This document shows, piece by piece, positions 33,300-43,658 of a DNA stretch of 64,000 nt. The notes under the pieces are model-generated. The model saw nothing but the letters and a program-made list of their open reading frames with translations. It was not told where the DNA came from and ran no database searches. This DNA is from Niebla homalea (lineage: Eukaryota; Ascomycota; Lecanoromycetes; Lecanorales; Ramalinaceae): positions 310,001 through 374,000 of the forward strand of contig JAHGAU010000007.1 of NCBI GenBank assembly GCA_019925105.1. The letters run 5' to 3'. The position numbers and the translations under genes were made by a program. The stretch's first letter is position 1, and the number at the start of each line of letters is the position of its first letter.

Positions 33300-34834
33300 T
33301 GAAGACACTCTGTAATGAAATAGCCATTGGCATTCTGAGCACTAAACTACAGCCTTCTTTCTACATAGGAGAGGCACATACACGGCCCATCAGCATACAT
33401 TCCACCACCATTGTTCTGTTACTCGAGGGCCTTTTTCTGTGTTGAAATTGGGCTTTCTGGCCAAACCCTGGTGGTACCGGTGGGGCTACAGGAGACGCTC
33501 ACCAACGCACCGTTTGACTCGACCGCCGGCCCCAGTAATTCATTTTGAACCAGATCTGATCGTGAACTTCTGATCCTTCTCCGCCTCCGACATGAGTTGG
33601 GCTATTTCATCACCCTCTTTGAGACAGCATTCTTCTCCCCACGCGGGAAAGTGGGAAGCCGTTCGTTACCATTTTGACGTAGATCACCTCATTTTGACAT
33701 ATCATCCTCCTCGATCTCCGGGTGGCTCAGTCCGCAATTCAGAATTCTTGTCTCCAATCTGGATGTAAGGCTCATGAACCATATCGGTCGTTTGCATCTC
33801 AAAAGTCATCCTTCTAGCTGCTCCAGCACTGCGAGGCAGAACAGAGTAGCGCTCGGCTCTGCCTTTGCTGTCTTTGCTCAGGGCGCTAAGGCTTGTGATT
33901 GTCATTCGGAGTGAGGCTCAGGGTGATCATCCTATGGCTGGAGGAAGCTTTGGCCAAAGAATCGTCACCAGAGAATCATCGCCAGAGAAGCAGCCAAAAA
34001 TCGCAGCCCAAAAACCGCAGGCTAAAAATCGCTGGCTCGTAAATCACGAAATCATGCATCCAGACGCTCAAAGATCAAGTTCCAATGCAAATCCACTCTG
34101 AGGAGACTCTACATCAGAGATTCAACAAAAGTCAGCCGTGCAGTCAGTAGTGTGGTGGGTGAAATGGACAGCGACTCGTCTTTTCCTTTCACCAAGTGGA
34201 CATTCATGCCAGGATCTCGAAAAGACTGGGTCATGGCATAACCTGCCGGCGATGAAAGTACATTCCGATATTATGAATGGGTCTCTACTTGTCAATGATG
34301 AACCTGTAGATCGGCTCCCAGAAACGTTTTCAAACCAGTCTCTCTTTCAACATTGCTCTGGAGACCGCATGAAACAACTCCGCACCTAAGACCATGAAGG
34401 CATCATCATCGACAGTCTGATTGCACAAGAGAACAGAGATGTCTACAATGCTTCGTGGACGGCTCTGTGGACTGCAATGGGGTGTCTTCGACTTCCTTCA
34501 TTGCCGACATCTGCTCTCGAGTGCTTTCTCTATGCTCGGATATTCCTCATCGGACCGAGAATCATCCTGAACAGGGCAAGCTGGCTGCAGGGAACGAGAA
34601 CATCGAGGATAGGTCCGGGTTGGTAGAGCCGAAATAACCGCAACGAGGCGCTGTAAACCATAGCTACCTAGCATTTAGATCCCACAATTCCAACGTCTTG
34701 ACTCATTCGCGACTTTGTCCTCATTCCTTTGCATAACATGATTGAGTTGTCGCCCTTCCTGATGGTAAATCTCACCATCCATGGCCTTGCCTGCCATGAA
34801 CCCCCTCCTTGACTCCATCTAAAATGAAAGGCAA

Positions 34835-34855
34835 GATGGGGGGGCTTGCGCCCCC
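34835..34855 (-). terminator. G2 3' hairpin with CCCCCCCAT
   Basis: On the transcribed strand the sequence is GGGGGCGCAAGCCCCCCCATC: GGGGG and CCCCC flank a six-base loop. It lies about 90 nt past the G2 stop codon. The sense sequence GCGCAAGCCCCCCCATCTTG closely matches GGCAAAAGCCCCTCCCCATC after the helicase gene. A role in 3'-end formation or as a shared element end is inference. Confidence 0.4.
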
Positions 34856-34945
34856 GTCTATAAACCGTTAGCGTTTTCCACTCAAAGGATACCTACAGCG
34901 CCTCGTCCGACCAATGCTTGGACGAAGAATGGTGACTTCTTGGCC

Positions 34946-37671
34946 TTATCTGATCCAGCGAATACCCTCCTCTTCGTCCCCAGCTAGTCCAGCCGCAGGC
35001 AGAAGGCGAAGCTCCTCCTCGCTTATCCACGTAACACATAGCTTTTTGCTCGTGAAGCAATGATCGCAGGCTTTATCGATCTCGTGTGACCATTTAGTCG
35101 GCTTTTTAGAGTACCGAGACTCGATACACGCAGGCTTGCGAGTATTCATCTTCTTATTCCATATGTCAGGATTGCGTCTCCACTTTGTGATTTGCTGTCG
35201 AAGCTGTTCAGCAATGTGCTCTGGGATCGGCAACTGCAAATTGCCAGTCATGAAGTCCACGACGTTGAAGACGACGCTGCCGGCAGGGGAGTTTCCTGGT
35301 CCCGAGTCAGTACTCTGGCGAGCTCGTTTCCCATTACCTTTTTGCAAGGGAGCATCTGGTTTCCTCTTGCCCTGCCCACCATCAGGCCGGGACCCGTCGC
35401 CGCGGGATTGTCCAGGGTCTCCATTATTGCCATCGTTGTTCCTTGACGAGGGTGGATCCGCCTCAGCCTGACCTGTCGAGCGGGACAACGTGTCCGCATT
35501 GGTAGACTGCCGAGCCAGATTGGAGTTCAGTCTATCTTCCATGCGCCTCATCCACTCCTGCCACGTGGACTGAGACTCTTGATTGCCGGCCGTTTCGCGC
35601 ACTCGTGCATCTGACTGATCCCGGGTCAATTGAGCCTGTCTCAGCTCGTCACGTTCATGGCAAGCTTCATCCAGCCGTCGTTGCAATTCCTGGATGGTAT
35701 AATCCTTCTTTTGGAGATTACCATCATACAGAGCCTCGGCCGTCCTCTGGGATTCCTCGAGCTCGACGATGGACCGTTGGCTACTGTCCAATTCCCTCCG
35801 GATGCCGTTCAGAGACACCCTGCTGTCCGCTAGCTCTTGTTGTGTCTGGTTCAGAGAATCCCGGCTGCTTTGCAGTTCTGTCTGCATGTTGGTGACAGAC
35901 TGCTTGCTCTTCTCCGACTCTCTCTTGACATCTGTCAGAGAATCCCGGCTGCTTTGCAGTTCTGTCTGCATGCCGGCCAGAGAGTCCTGGCGAAGATGCA
36001 GCTCCGCCTGTAGATTGCTGACGGACTGCTTGCTGTTCTCAAACCGTGTCTTGACTTCGCTCAAAGAGCCCTTGGTTTTCTTCAGCTCTTCCTTGATCTT
36101 GACTAGAGAGCTCTGGCAGCCTTCGAGCTCCTGTTGAAGCTTCTTGTTGGCCTGCTCGGTGGAAGCGCAGGATAACACGGAAGCGTCCAATGTACGCTGC
36201 ACGCCCGACTTCTCCTCTGCAACGAGCCGGAGCCTGTTTTTGAGATCAGTTTCTCGCTGTTGGAGTTTCCCGACACAGTCTTGATGCTCAGTCATCATGT
36301 TGGCATAAGACTGAAGGTCTGCTCGAAGTTTTGCAGCTCCTCCTCGGCCTGCTTTCGTTTGGTGGACTCGTTGTCGACGGCTCGAGCTAGGCGATTCACA
36401 TCCAAGTCTCTACCTGACAAAGTCGTCGCCTGCCGTGTCCGGAACCTCCTAAAACAGGCCACAAGGCTCAGCAATGCCTCACTTGTTCTCTGGCTCTCAG
36501 TCGGAAGATCAGCAGGCTCTTCTGCTTCGGCTGGATCTTGAAGCTGAGTATCGGATAGCTCCGATCGGAGCCTGACGCATTGCTGGCGAAGAGTCCGAAG
36601 TAGCCTGGTGGAAGTTGCATACTGATTTTGCAGCCTCAGGTTCTTCTGCCTTTCAAGAAGAAAGGTCGCTTTCTCTGAATTGAACTCACTATCGGCATTG
36701 TTGAACGCGGTCTCCAGCTGTCTGTGCTCGATTCCCTTTTGTTCCAGATCCCGAGCAAGTTCGGCCTTCTCACGGTCATCTCTGGCGCGTGCTGCTTCTA
36801 GCTCTTGCTTCTCTGCACCGAGATTGTTGACCTGCGACAAAAGGGTGCCGTTATCCTTGACCAAGTCAGTCACCTTTGCTTCCCGAGATTGCAGCTTCTC
36901 GTCCAACTCTCGAATGTTGCCACTTGCGGTGCTGATCTGTCCTTCAAGCTCGGCGATTGTACCTTGACACTTATCGAGCGATGACTGGAATCCATCCTTG
37001 GCGAGTGAGTGGTCCTCCTGCTGCTTGGCGTTGTCTCCTCGCAACGACTCGACCTCACCGGCCATATCCCTTTTCTCGTGGGTCAAGGTTTCCACACGCT
37101 GTTTCACACGCCGGGTCAGTTGTGCAATAGATGTGGACATGCCTGCCGGATCATCTTGGGTCGTCTGTCCATCGTCGGGGTCACCAAGCAAGCTCCAAAG
37201 TTCGCTGTTTGCTTTACCGAGAGCTTCGTTGAGACTGGCCCAGCACTGCACCTTGTTACTGTGCCTCAATGAAAGAGCCTTAGTGGTCTCGAGCAGGTCG
37301 TCTCGTGTTTTCTCCAGACTGGTCACCTCAATCGAAGCACTCTGTCGATGTTGCTGAGCCTTTTCGATTGCCTCGGTGACGAGAGTGAGCTCCCTCTCCT
37401 GATCTTCGATGCTCTTCTGCATCCTCAGCTGATCCATGAGCTTCAGGAGCTCTGCCGTGTGTGCTGTAAGACTTTTGAAGTCGGCTTTGAGTCGTGCAGG
37501 CCCTTCTTTGTCGAAGATCATCTCAAAATCGACGATGGGCTTCATCGCTGCCAGGGTCAGCACTGATGGCGGTACCAAGTCATGAGGCTTGTATCCGAGC
37601 GCTCTGATCTGCCTGTTCTGCAAGGTTTCCGTGCTCATGGACGTTGAGCAGGTGGAGTCTGCTTGAGGCAT
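34946..37671 (-). CDS. G2: long coiled-coil protein with a C-terminal Cys cluster, reading frame interrupted once
   Basis: Two overlapping minus-strand frames (36295-37671, ATG at 37671; and 34946-36298) form one coiled-coil protein of about 900 aa. They differ by one frame near 36300-36340. Either a frameshift lies around CAAAACTT (giving ELQ-KLRADLQSYANMMTEHQ) or a weak 65-nt intron (GTAGAG to AAGCAG, phase-compatible but removing good coiled coil) joins them. The N-terminal 100 residues are globular (LQNRQIRALGYKPHDLVPPSVLTLAAMKPIVDFEMIF). Long heptads follow, including near-identical 28-residue repeats (MQTELQSSRDSL twice). A Gln/Asn/Gly-rich linker precedes the C-terminal module PIPEHIAEQLRQQITKWRRNP...ACIESRY..KACDHCFTSKKLCVTW, whose C-x2-C-x6-C spacing recalls the first half of fungal zinc clusters. 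Function unknown. Confidence 0.65.
35852..35971 (-). repeat. 84-bp internal repeat within the G2 coiled coil
   Basis: The 36-nt block starting AGAGAATCCCGGCTGCTTTG at 35852 recurs essentially unchanged at 35936, 84 nt (28 codons, four heptads) apart. This points to a recent in-frame expansion of the coiled coil. Confidence 0.8.
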
Positions 37672-37778
37672 TGTGTTTTTTTTTAAAGCACCCTACGTGT
37701 TACACCTAGGGGCAAAGTCAAATGAATTGACGTTGATCTGTATTCGGTCAGCTCGCAAAACGGAAGACAATGACTCAC
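37672..37778 (-). promoter_or_regulatory. G2 5' leader: candidate 86-nt intron and GGTGCTTTAAAA pre-ATG motif
   Basis: On the transcribed strand there is a donor GTGAGTC (at 37778), then CAACGTCAATTC, then GTGTAACACGTAG/GGTGCTTTAAAAAAAA and the ATG at 37671. The block from CAACGTCAATTC to GGTGCTTTA is almost the same in G3 (positions 40835-40895), including the acceptor AG. This is the clearest homology between the two gene fronts. Confidence 0.6.
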
Positions 37779-38361
37779 CATACGATATCGAATAATGAAC
37801 CATCAATGTTTGATGGAAGGAGAATTTGGAGGTTGGAAGAGGTCTGAATTCTGAGAGCCAAGAAAACGGGAGATAATGCAGTGAACAGGTCCGGAGCAGT
37901 TTTGGGAAGGCGCATCCCAGGCAAAACCGCTTTCCCTTTTCCAACCTAATGATTGCGTCCTTGGGTTCGAACGGGTAGAAGGTAGACTGTAGAGGAGAGA
38001 TGGTAGAAGATGGATTGTAGAAGCGCATTATGGTGTAGTCAAGGACGTGCTCACACTTGGGTTACCCCTTTTCAGCCGTCTTCCTTCTTTGTAACATCAT
38101 CATCAGCAGAAAAGCTTCATCTCACGAGAGATGAATACATCTTCTCTTCAAAATCTATTGGAGGAGCTCCATTCCTGATTACACAAACCTCACCCTTCAT
38201 TTTCCCCTCCATGACCCCATGTATAACGAGTGACATGATGGGGGGGATGGGCCGCCAACAAGACAAATGACCACATCCCCAAAATCAAAAAAATCAAAAA
38301 CAAAACGACGAACAGACACGGAAATAATCTGACAATGCAATATATATGACGTAAGCTCCAC
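37779..38361. other. G2 promoter and G3 3' flank
   Basis: The stretch next to G2 is its promoter. Near 38238-38250 lies the G3 tail motif (sense CCATCCCCCCCATCATG), about 115 nt beyond the G3 stop. No gene is seen. Confidence 0.4.
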
Positions 38362-40809
38362 TCATATGGCCATCAGGTCATTGGGTTCGGTTCTTCGCAG
38401 CGGAAATCGCTCTTGAAGCCAGCGCAGCGTTTGGTCCGAGTTGTTTTGGCGGTCAAGCTTCACGAGCCGGATGCCCTGCCTTGTGACACCAAGATCGAGC
38501 CAGGCCGCGTTATCATGCCAGAGGAGGGTGGCCTTCGGATTCTCCCCGGCCCACAGAGTGTTGACGTCGTCAGCCAAGAGAGAAAGCAAGAGACCGCCTC
38601 GAACCAGTTCGAAGCAACGAAGCAGGAGCCGTTGATCCTGGTGGAGGCAGCTGATGGTCGGGTTGAGCGAGCCTTCCGCTAGTTCCCGGTCCTCAAAATT
38701 GGAAATCCGTTTGAACCTGTTGATCGTCAGCTCGTGGGCGTGTCGCTCCCTTTCCCGTGCATGTTCCGCTTTCTTCAGCTCTGCCTCGTTGGAGTCATGC
38801 CTATTCTGAAGCTCGTTGTGTGCTTCATCGATGAGCTTCATCCTATGGCGAGACCCAGATTCTTTCAAAGCCGCCAAGACCATTTGAATCGTCAAGCCAC
38901 GAGTCTTGGACTTCACCAAGCCCTCTTGAGCGCCCAGCCTGGTCCCCAAGTCTTCAACAGTGCCCGACAGGGTGTCGATCTCGGCCTGCTTCGATTCAAG
39001 CTGCCTTCCAGATTCCGCGTTGGCCCCTTGGAGCTTGCTTTCGTTGGACTCTGTCAAGCCCTGTTGAACACCAAGTTCCCTCGTCAAGGACGCAGCCGTG
39101 TCACTGAGAGTTTTGATCTCGGCCTGCTTCGATTCAAGCTGCTCCTCAGAGATCCGATTGGCTTCCTGAAGCTTGTTCTGATTTGACCCCACTAGATCTT
39201 TCTGCAGCTCAATCTCAGATTGCAATACTCCATTGATCTCGACCTGAGCATTGAGACGGGCGCGCATGCTATGAAGCGCTTCCCCAGACTCTTGATCGGC
39301 CGCCTCGCGGTTTTCCTGTTCCTTTTTCAGAAGGGACTGTGAAAGCTGAAGCCGACGTTCCATTTCCGCAAATTTCTCGCTCAGGGACTCATTCTCAGCC
39401 TGCAAATCCTGATTAGCCTTGTCCTGGGCGTCAAGTCGTTCCCTCAGGTATTCGGTAGTCTTCTCCTCCCGAGCGGCGACATCCAACAGAGAGGTGTTTT
39501 CTTCCCTGAGGTCGGTGATGGCGCTTGAGTGGTCCATGCGCTCAGTCTCGAGATCCAGTCTCAGCTGCACCACTTTCGGCTCCAGATCGCCCTTGAGCTC
39601 GTCCATCGCCTTTGAGTGGTGATTTCTCTCATTTCGGAGATCCAGGGTCAATTGCTTGATCTTCGATTCCAGATTGCGCACGGCGGTCCTCTCGGTTTCA
39701 AGCTCGCCCTCGAGGTCGTCCAATGCCGTCGAGTGATCCTTTCTCTCCCTCTCGAGAGCTTTCCGCCATTGTTCGAACGTGTTCTGGAGCTCTGTCTTTG
39801 CAAGACACGCGGAATTGGTCTTTTCTTTGCAACGGGCGTGCTCGTGTTCGTGAAATTTCCTGAGCAGCGTTTCCGCATTTAAGCTGTTCTGAAGGCGAGT
39901 ACATTTCTGTTCGCTGTTGCGTAGTTTCGACTTAGCAGTTGTGCACTGATCAGTCATTGCTGTCAACCAATCCTCTCGACGGCCAAGCCTGGCACTTTCA
40001 CGGGACAAGTCGGATTGGCACTTATGCAAGGTCTGTTGCAGCTTCCTGAACTCCAAAGACTGCTTCTGCTGCTCTGCCTTGGTCATGTCCAGGAACTTAC
40101 CCGCGACAGCAGTCTTTGCCTTTTCAGACTTGACATGGCCTTTGAGCCGCCGAATCGCTTCTTGATATTCGGCATATTCGGAGTCGGATCTCTTTGGGGA
40201 GTCCTTCTTGCTTGCCAGGATGCGGAGCGAGTCCTGCCACTGTTCGCACTTGCTGCGCAGCTCTGCGGTCTCGTCCAGGAGCTTCTTTGACGCTGCATCG
40301 TTTGATTTGTGGTAGAAACGCTGGAGGCTGGCAACCATGCTGAACGTGCACCAGGGTACTGCCTTGCCAGCAGCATTCTCATTGATCGTGTCTACCCGGT
40401 CGATCAGAAGCTTGGTCCAGCCATTGTCATCACCTTCAATGCTCGTCAATAAGGCTCTTGTGCTGTCCTGCTGCTGGCGTAGTTCTGGGACTTCGGGAAC
40501 TCGTGGGCAGTTGGCCGAAGACAAGATCCCATTCAGGGTCTTGGTCTCGAGCAGGTGGTTATTGCTGACGAAGTTGACGCAATCCGAGATCAAGGAACGC
40601 TTGGGAGGCCGAGCATTCGAAGGCCGTGGCGGCGGCTTCCTCCTTTTGGTCCTCGTCTGAGTCGGATTGTGGCTTTCGTCCCACACGTCGTCGTCCGATG
40701 CCTCGTACTCCTCGAAGCTTTCGCGCCTCGTCATCGCAGCTTCCTGGTTTGACGGTGGTGTGTCTGCATCGTGAGCAGGCGCGACCCTCTTAGAACGAAG
40801 ACCATCCAT
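38362..40809 (-). CDS. G3: long coiled-coil protein (815 aa)
   Basis: Single exon from the ATG at 40809. The N-terminus is charged and basic (TRTKRRKPPPRPSNARPPKR, possible nuclear signal), then a short globular part (SDCVNFVSNNHLLETKTLNGIL, VPWCTFSMVASLQRFYHKSN). About 500 residues of coiled coil follow, with internal repeats of about 45 residues (KLQEANRISEEQLESKQAEIKTLSDT versus KLQGANAESGRQLESKQAEIDTLSGT, and LETERTAVRNLE versus LETERMDHSSAI). The last 130 residues are globular (CLHQDQRLLLRCFELVRGGLLLSLLADDVNTLW, ATLLWHDNAAWLDLGVTRQGIRLVKLD). I do not recognise this domain. The gene lies in tandem with G2, same strand, with a homologous 5' leader; the proteins are similar in layout but end in different domains. 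A structural or scaffolding role is only a guess. Confidence 0.7.
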   Translation of the reverse strand: MDGLRSKRVAPAHDADTPPSNQEAAMTRRESFEEYEASDDDVWDESHNPTQTRTKRRKPPPRPSNARPPKRSLISDCVNFVSNNHLLETKTLNGILSSANCPRVPEVPELRQQQDSTRALLTSIEGDDNGWTKLLIDRVDTINENAAGKAVPWCTFSMVASLQRFYHKSNDAASKKLLDETAELRSKCEQWQDSLRILASKKDSPKRSDSEYAEYQEAIRRLKGHVKSEKAKTAVAGKFLDMTKAEQQKQSLEFRKLQQTLHKCQSDLSRESARLGRREDWLTAMTDQCTTAKSKLRNSEQKCTRLQNSLNAETLLRKFHEHEHARCKEKTNSACLAKTELQNTFEQWRKALERERKDHSTALDDLEGELETERTAVRNLESKIKQLTLDLRNERNHHSKAMDELKGDLEPKVVQLRLDLETERMDHSSAITDLREENTSLLDVAAREEKTTEYLRERLDAQDKANQDLQAENESLSEKFAEMERRLQLSQSLLKKEQENREAADQESGEALHSMRARLNAQVEINGVLQSEIELQKDLVGSNQNKLQEANRISEEQLESKQAEIKTLSDTAASLTRELGVQQGLTESNESKLQGANAESGRQLESKQAEIDTLSGTVEDLGTRLGAQEGLVKSKTRGLTIQMVLAALKESGSRHRMKLIDEAHNELQNRHDSNEAELKKAEHARERERHAHELTINRFKRISNFEDRELAEGSLNPTISCLHQDQRLLLRCFELVRGGLLLSLLADDVNTLWAGENPKATLLWHDNAAWLDLGVTRQGIRLVKLDRQNNSDQTLRWLQERFPLRRTEPNDLMAI
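38990..39220 (-). repeat. Internal repeats in the G3 coiled coil
   Basis: The sequence TCGGCCTGCTTCGATTCAAG occurs near 38981 and again near 39120, with matching flanks. It encodes repeated LESKQAEI.TLS units, about 46 codons apart. Confidence 0.7.
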
Positions 40810-40956
40810 GATGGATGTGTGTATGATTTATAAAGCACCCTGCGTGTTACACCCAAGGGCAGTGCCAATAGAATTGACGTTGTGTATTCCCTCAGCCCAC
40901 AGAAAGGAAAGATTGACAGAAAATGAAACTCAGATGGTGCTTACCTAGGTGCTTAC
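40810..40956 (-). promoter_or_regulatory. G3 5' leader: candidate intron and GGTGCTTTATAAA pre-ATG motif
   Basis: On the transcribed strand two copies of GTAAGCACC (possible donors at 40956 and 40944) precede CAACGTCAATTC, GTGTAACACGCAG/GGTGCTTTATAAATC and the ATG at 40809. Similarity to the G2 leader runs over about 60 nt and ends just before the ATG, so the leader is conserved more than the coding start. Confidence 0.6.
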
Positions 40957-41752
40957 CTTTATATGAATAACGTGTCTCCCGTATATGATGATTGATGATT
41001 GGGGAGAAAAAAGAAGACGGGAGGGTTGAGGGCTGGTAGTCCAATTCAATTCTGAAATTCCCCTTGACAAGAAGGGAAGGCACGATAACCGGATGCTGCA
41101 AAATCAACACAGGCCTCCCAACCACCTTGGCAGACGAACGAAGTCGTACGTATCTGGACTTGCTGCAGCAGATTGTTAATGATTTGACGGGGCATGACTC
41201 CTTATCTGAAGCGACGGTCAATAAGTCGTCAGACAGTGAAAGGCGGTGACTTACATATTTACAAAGTTACCACTCCACCCATGCGAGCATGATGAAATGT
41301 AAAGACTGCAGCTCGCACACTCGGAGCCCTGGCCAAACTGACGAAATTTCTGATTTGGAGAATACTAGGCAGAGAAGCAGGAAGGAGGACATGCGATATG
41401 AAGAAGAGAAGCAATTGTGAAATCTATGATGATAAATCCTTACACAGACGGATCGATTCTATTCATGCTGGTGAGACGGGAAAAAGACTTCACCTCCACC
41501 AACGCGTGAAGTCGCACCGTGATCCAGCATGCCAATTGACTGGACAGATGTCGTCTTTAGCGCAGTGAATGTGTTCATGTCCACCGTCCGAGCACATTGC
41601 TGAACTTGAATCGAGTCAGTCCCACCCTCGAGCATCCCATTCAATAAATGTCCACAAGCGCGAATAGCCTGATCTGGGCAACAAACGGAGCAAGAAGCTG
41701 TAGTGATGAGGCATTCACAAATACAACGCCAAGTTGTGGAGGATCCCTGTTG

Positions 41753-41828
41753 CGTCATGCTCTGCAATTAATTCCCACATTGTGAAGCTTCGTCATGCTC
41801 TGCAATTAATTCCCACATTGTGAGGCTT
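41753..41828. repeat. 38-bp perfect-pitch tandem duplication
   Basis: Two adjacent 38-nt units beginning CGTCATGCTCTGCAATTAAT differ at a single base (GTGAAGCTT versus GTGAGGCTT). This is a recent local duplication in non-coding DNA. Confidence 0.9.
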
Positions 41829-43627
41829 CGTGGATGTGGGAAGAAATGAATGACCGTACCTGGTATCTTTTGTGACAGGTTTGAATTTAGATCAAGCGGA
41901 TGAGCCAGAATCCCTCGTATTGAGAAGATCAGGTCTCAAAGAGTTCCCAATCCAAAGTCCCCGTATTCTGTTGGTATGTCGAGTCAGTTTGAAGCACCAT
42001 GGGCCTTCCGTTATCAATCAATAGGATGCTGGTGAAGCTTGACACGCAGATTGAGGCGCCCACAAGATTCAGACTTGCAGCTGTGTGAATGATGAACCTT
42101 TAGCTGCTTCTGGTCTTCATCCTTGCTTGCCACGTTTTGTTGTCAAGAGCTGGAGAGGGTGTCCTATCGTGTGTTCTGATAGCTCGACAATCTGCTCTAC
42201 ACTGATTTCGGTGGCGTTCCGGGGATCGCAAGGAGCCATTAGAATGGCTGTTCACAAGGGAATCGAGCTGGCCACAGTTGGTCGAGATTGGCTGCACATC
42301 CGTTATGGCTACGAGCCGATCATCCAGTAGAAGCCTGTGATTGCCCGATCGATTTTCATGCGGTAGTTAAAGATGCTCTCAAGGCCCTAGTGAAGCGCGT
42401 AATTAGCCTTGCAGGTTCGCTTGGCTGGATGTGTGAGCTCTAAGGTGCACACCTCACTGTTTCATCCTCCGTGTCCGTAATACCAAGACTCAATTCTTCT
42501 TTCTGGAATTGCCATGTGTGCGCCTTGTCCAAGTATACCGCGCAAATATCCAAGACGAGAGGTCATAAGGCCTCAGACCCCAAATCATAGGTGTCAAGTG
42601 AAGTCTTGGCGCGTTCGTCGGCACAAATTCCAGTATGAGGGAAAAACCGGCAGCGTGGGAAAGGTTAGACAGGTTTTAAAATTTCATGGTCAAGATTGAT
42701 TGGTATTTTCGGAGGGTCGAGGAATTTGCCTAACTTGAGCGCGCACATTGTCTATTTTTGACCTGAGAGCTAGGTAGCTTATAATATGTGAGATATCATT
42801 GGTCAGTCAACGGTTAGGGTGATACCATGTCGAATTCGGGATCGAGAAGTAAAGCAAGATTCAGCATGAAGAGTATATTGTGTGCTACGGAGCATTTGCT
42901 ATGTGTAGAAATCCCAAGTCCCGAAGCCATCCTTGTTCGTCTTCCTCAGGTGGCAGCCGAAACTACAGCAGGGACAACGCACCTTACCGATCTCTTAGCT
43001 GCCCCAGCCTGCTACGGCTCCAACGGCCAAGGTAGCAAGCCGGGGACTCGTAGCCAGCACCAACGGACAGGTTGAGATCATAAGCTGGCCGCCCAGTCAA
43101 TCGCGGTCAGCAGGTTTCCTGTGTCGTTTTCTTACTTGAGATCCAATCGATTGTTTCAGATTGACGGCATACAGCAAATGTGATCTCGATGCTGCCATCC
43201 ATTTGCATCGATCCCGAGACACTTCCGTTCCCTGGAGGTTAGGCCGGTTCTTTCATCGAGGCGTCCAATAGCTCCTCTTGAGTAGATGTCCAGGGGCGCC
43301 CGGTCTCATCCGTTGTTGTTTCATTGTTGACAGCTTTCGAACCATCAAGCAAGACATGTATTTTGGCGAGTGGTGGAGGTTCCTCCTCCTCGGGGCTGTC
43401 CGTGGGGTCGCGTCTTGGGAGAGTCCTTGAACAACACGATAAAAGCTGAGGTATAAATAATGGTTGAGCGTTTGCGTGAGACGAGACGTGTTTCCTGGAA
43501 GGTTGAGATGCCCTACTTGACCGATGGTTAAAGCCGTGGTTAAATCGGCTGTTAGTATGACAATTCATGAAACTATCAAAGCAAAACGGACCCTTCCCCT
43601 CCAAGTGACAGCATAAAGATAATCAAG

Positions 43628-43658
43628 TGATGGGGAGGGGCTTTTGCCCCCCCCCCTA
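43628..43658 (-). terminator. C-run hairpin right after the helicase stop
   Basis: On the transcribed strand: GGGGGGGGGGCAAAAGCCCCTCCCCATC. G-run and C-run flank an AAAA loop, directly after the stop codon. It is similar in order and sequence to the motif after G2. Confidence 0.45.

Larger units (their letters stand above)
33053..34945. other. Intergenic region G1 / G2
   Basis: About 1.9 kb between convergent genes. It holds the C-run tail motifs of G1 (near 33253-33299) and G2 (near 34835-34855). Short imperfect repeats of GAATCATCGCCAGAGAA and AAAAATCGCAGCC type lie at 33958-34035. No credible gene is seen; the small frames lack recognisable content. Confidence 0.5.
40957..43658. other. 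Gene-poor stretch inside the island
   Basis: About 2.7 kb. The left end is the G3 promoter. A 38-bp tandem duplication lies at 41753-41828. Small open frames (for example 42085-42330 plus and 43239-43604 minus) have no recognisable domains or introns and I do not support them as genes. The right end holds the tail motif of the helicase. Confidence 0.5.

Noticed and set aside
43239..43604. 121-codon minus-strand frame
   Set aside because: No recognisable domain, intron or neighbour relation; composition is unremarkable.
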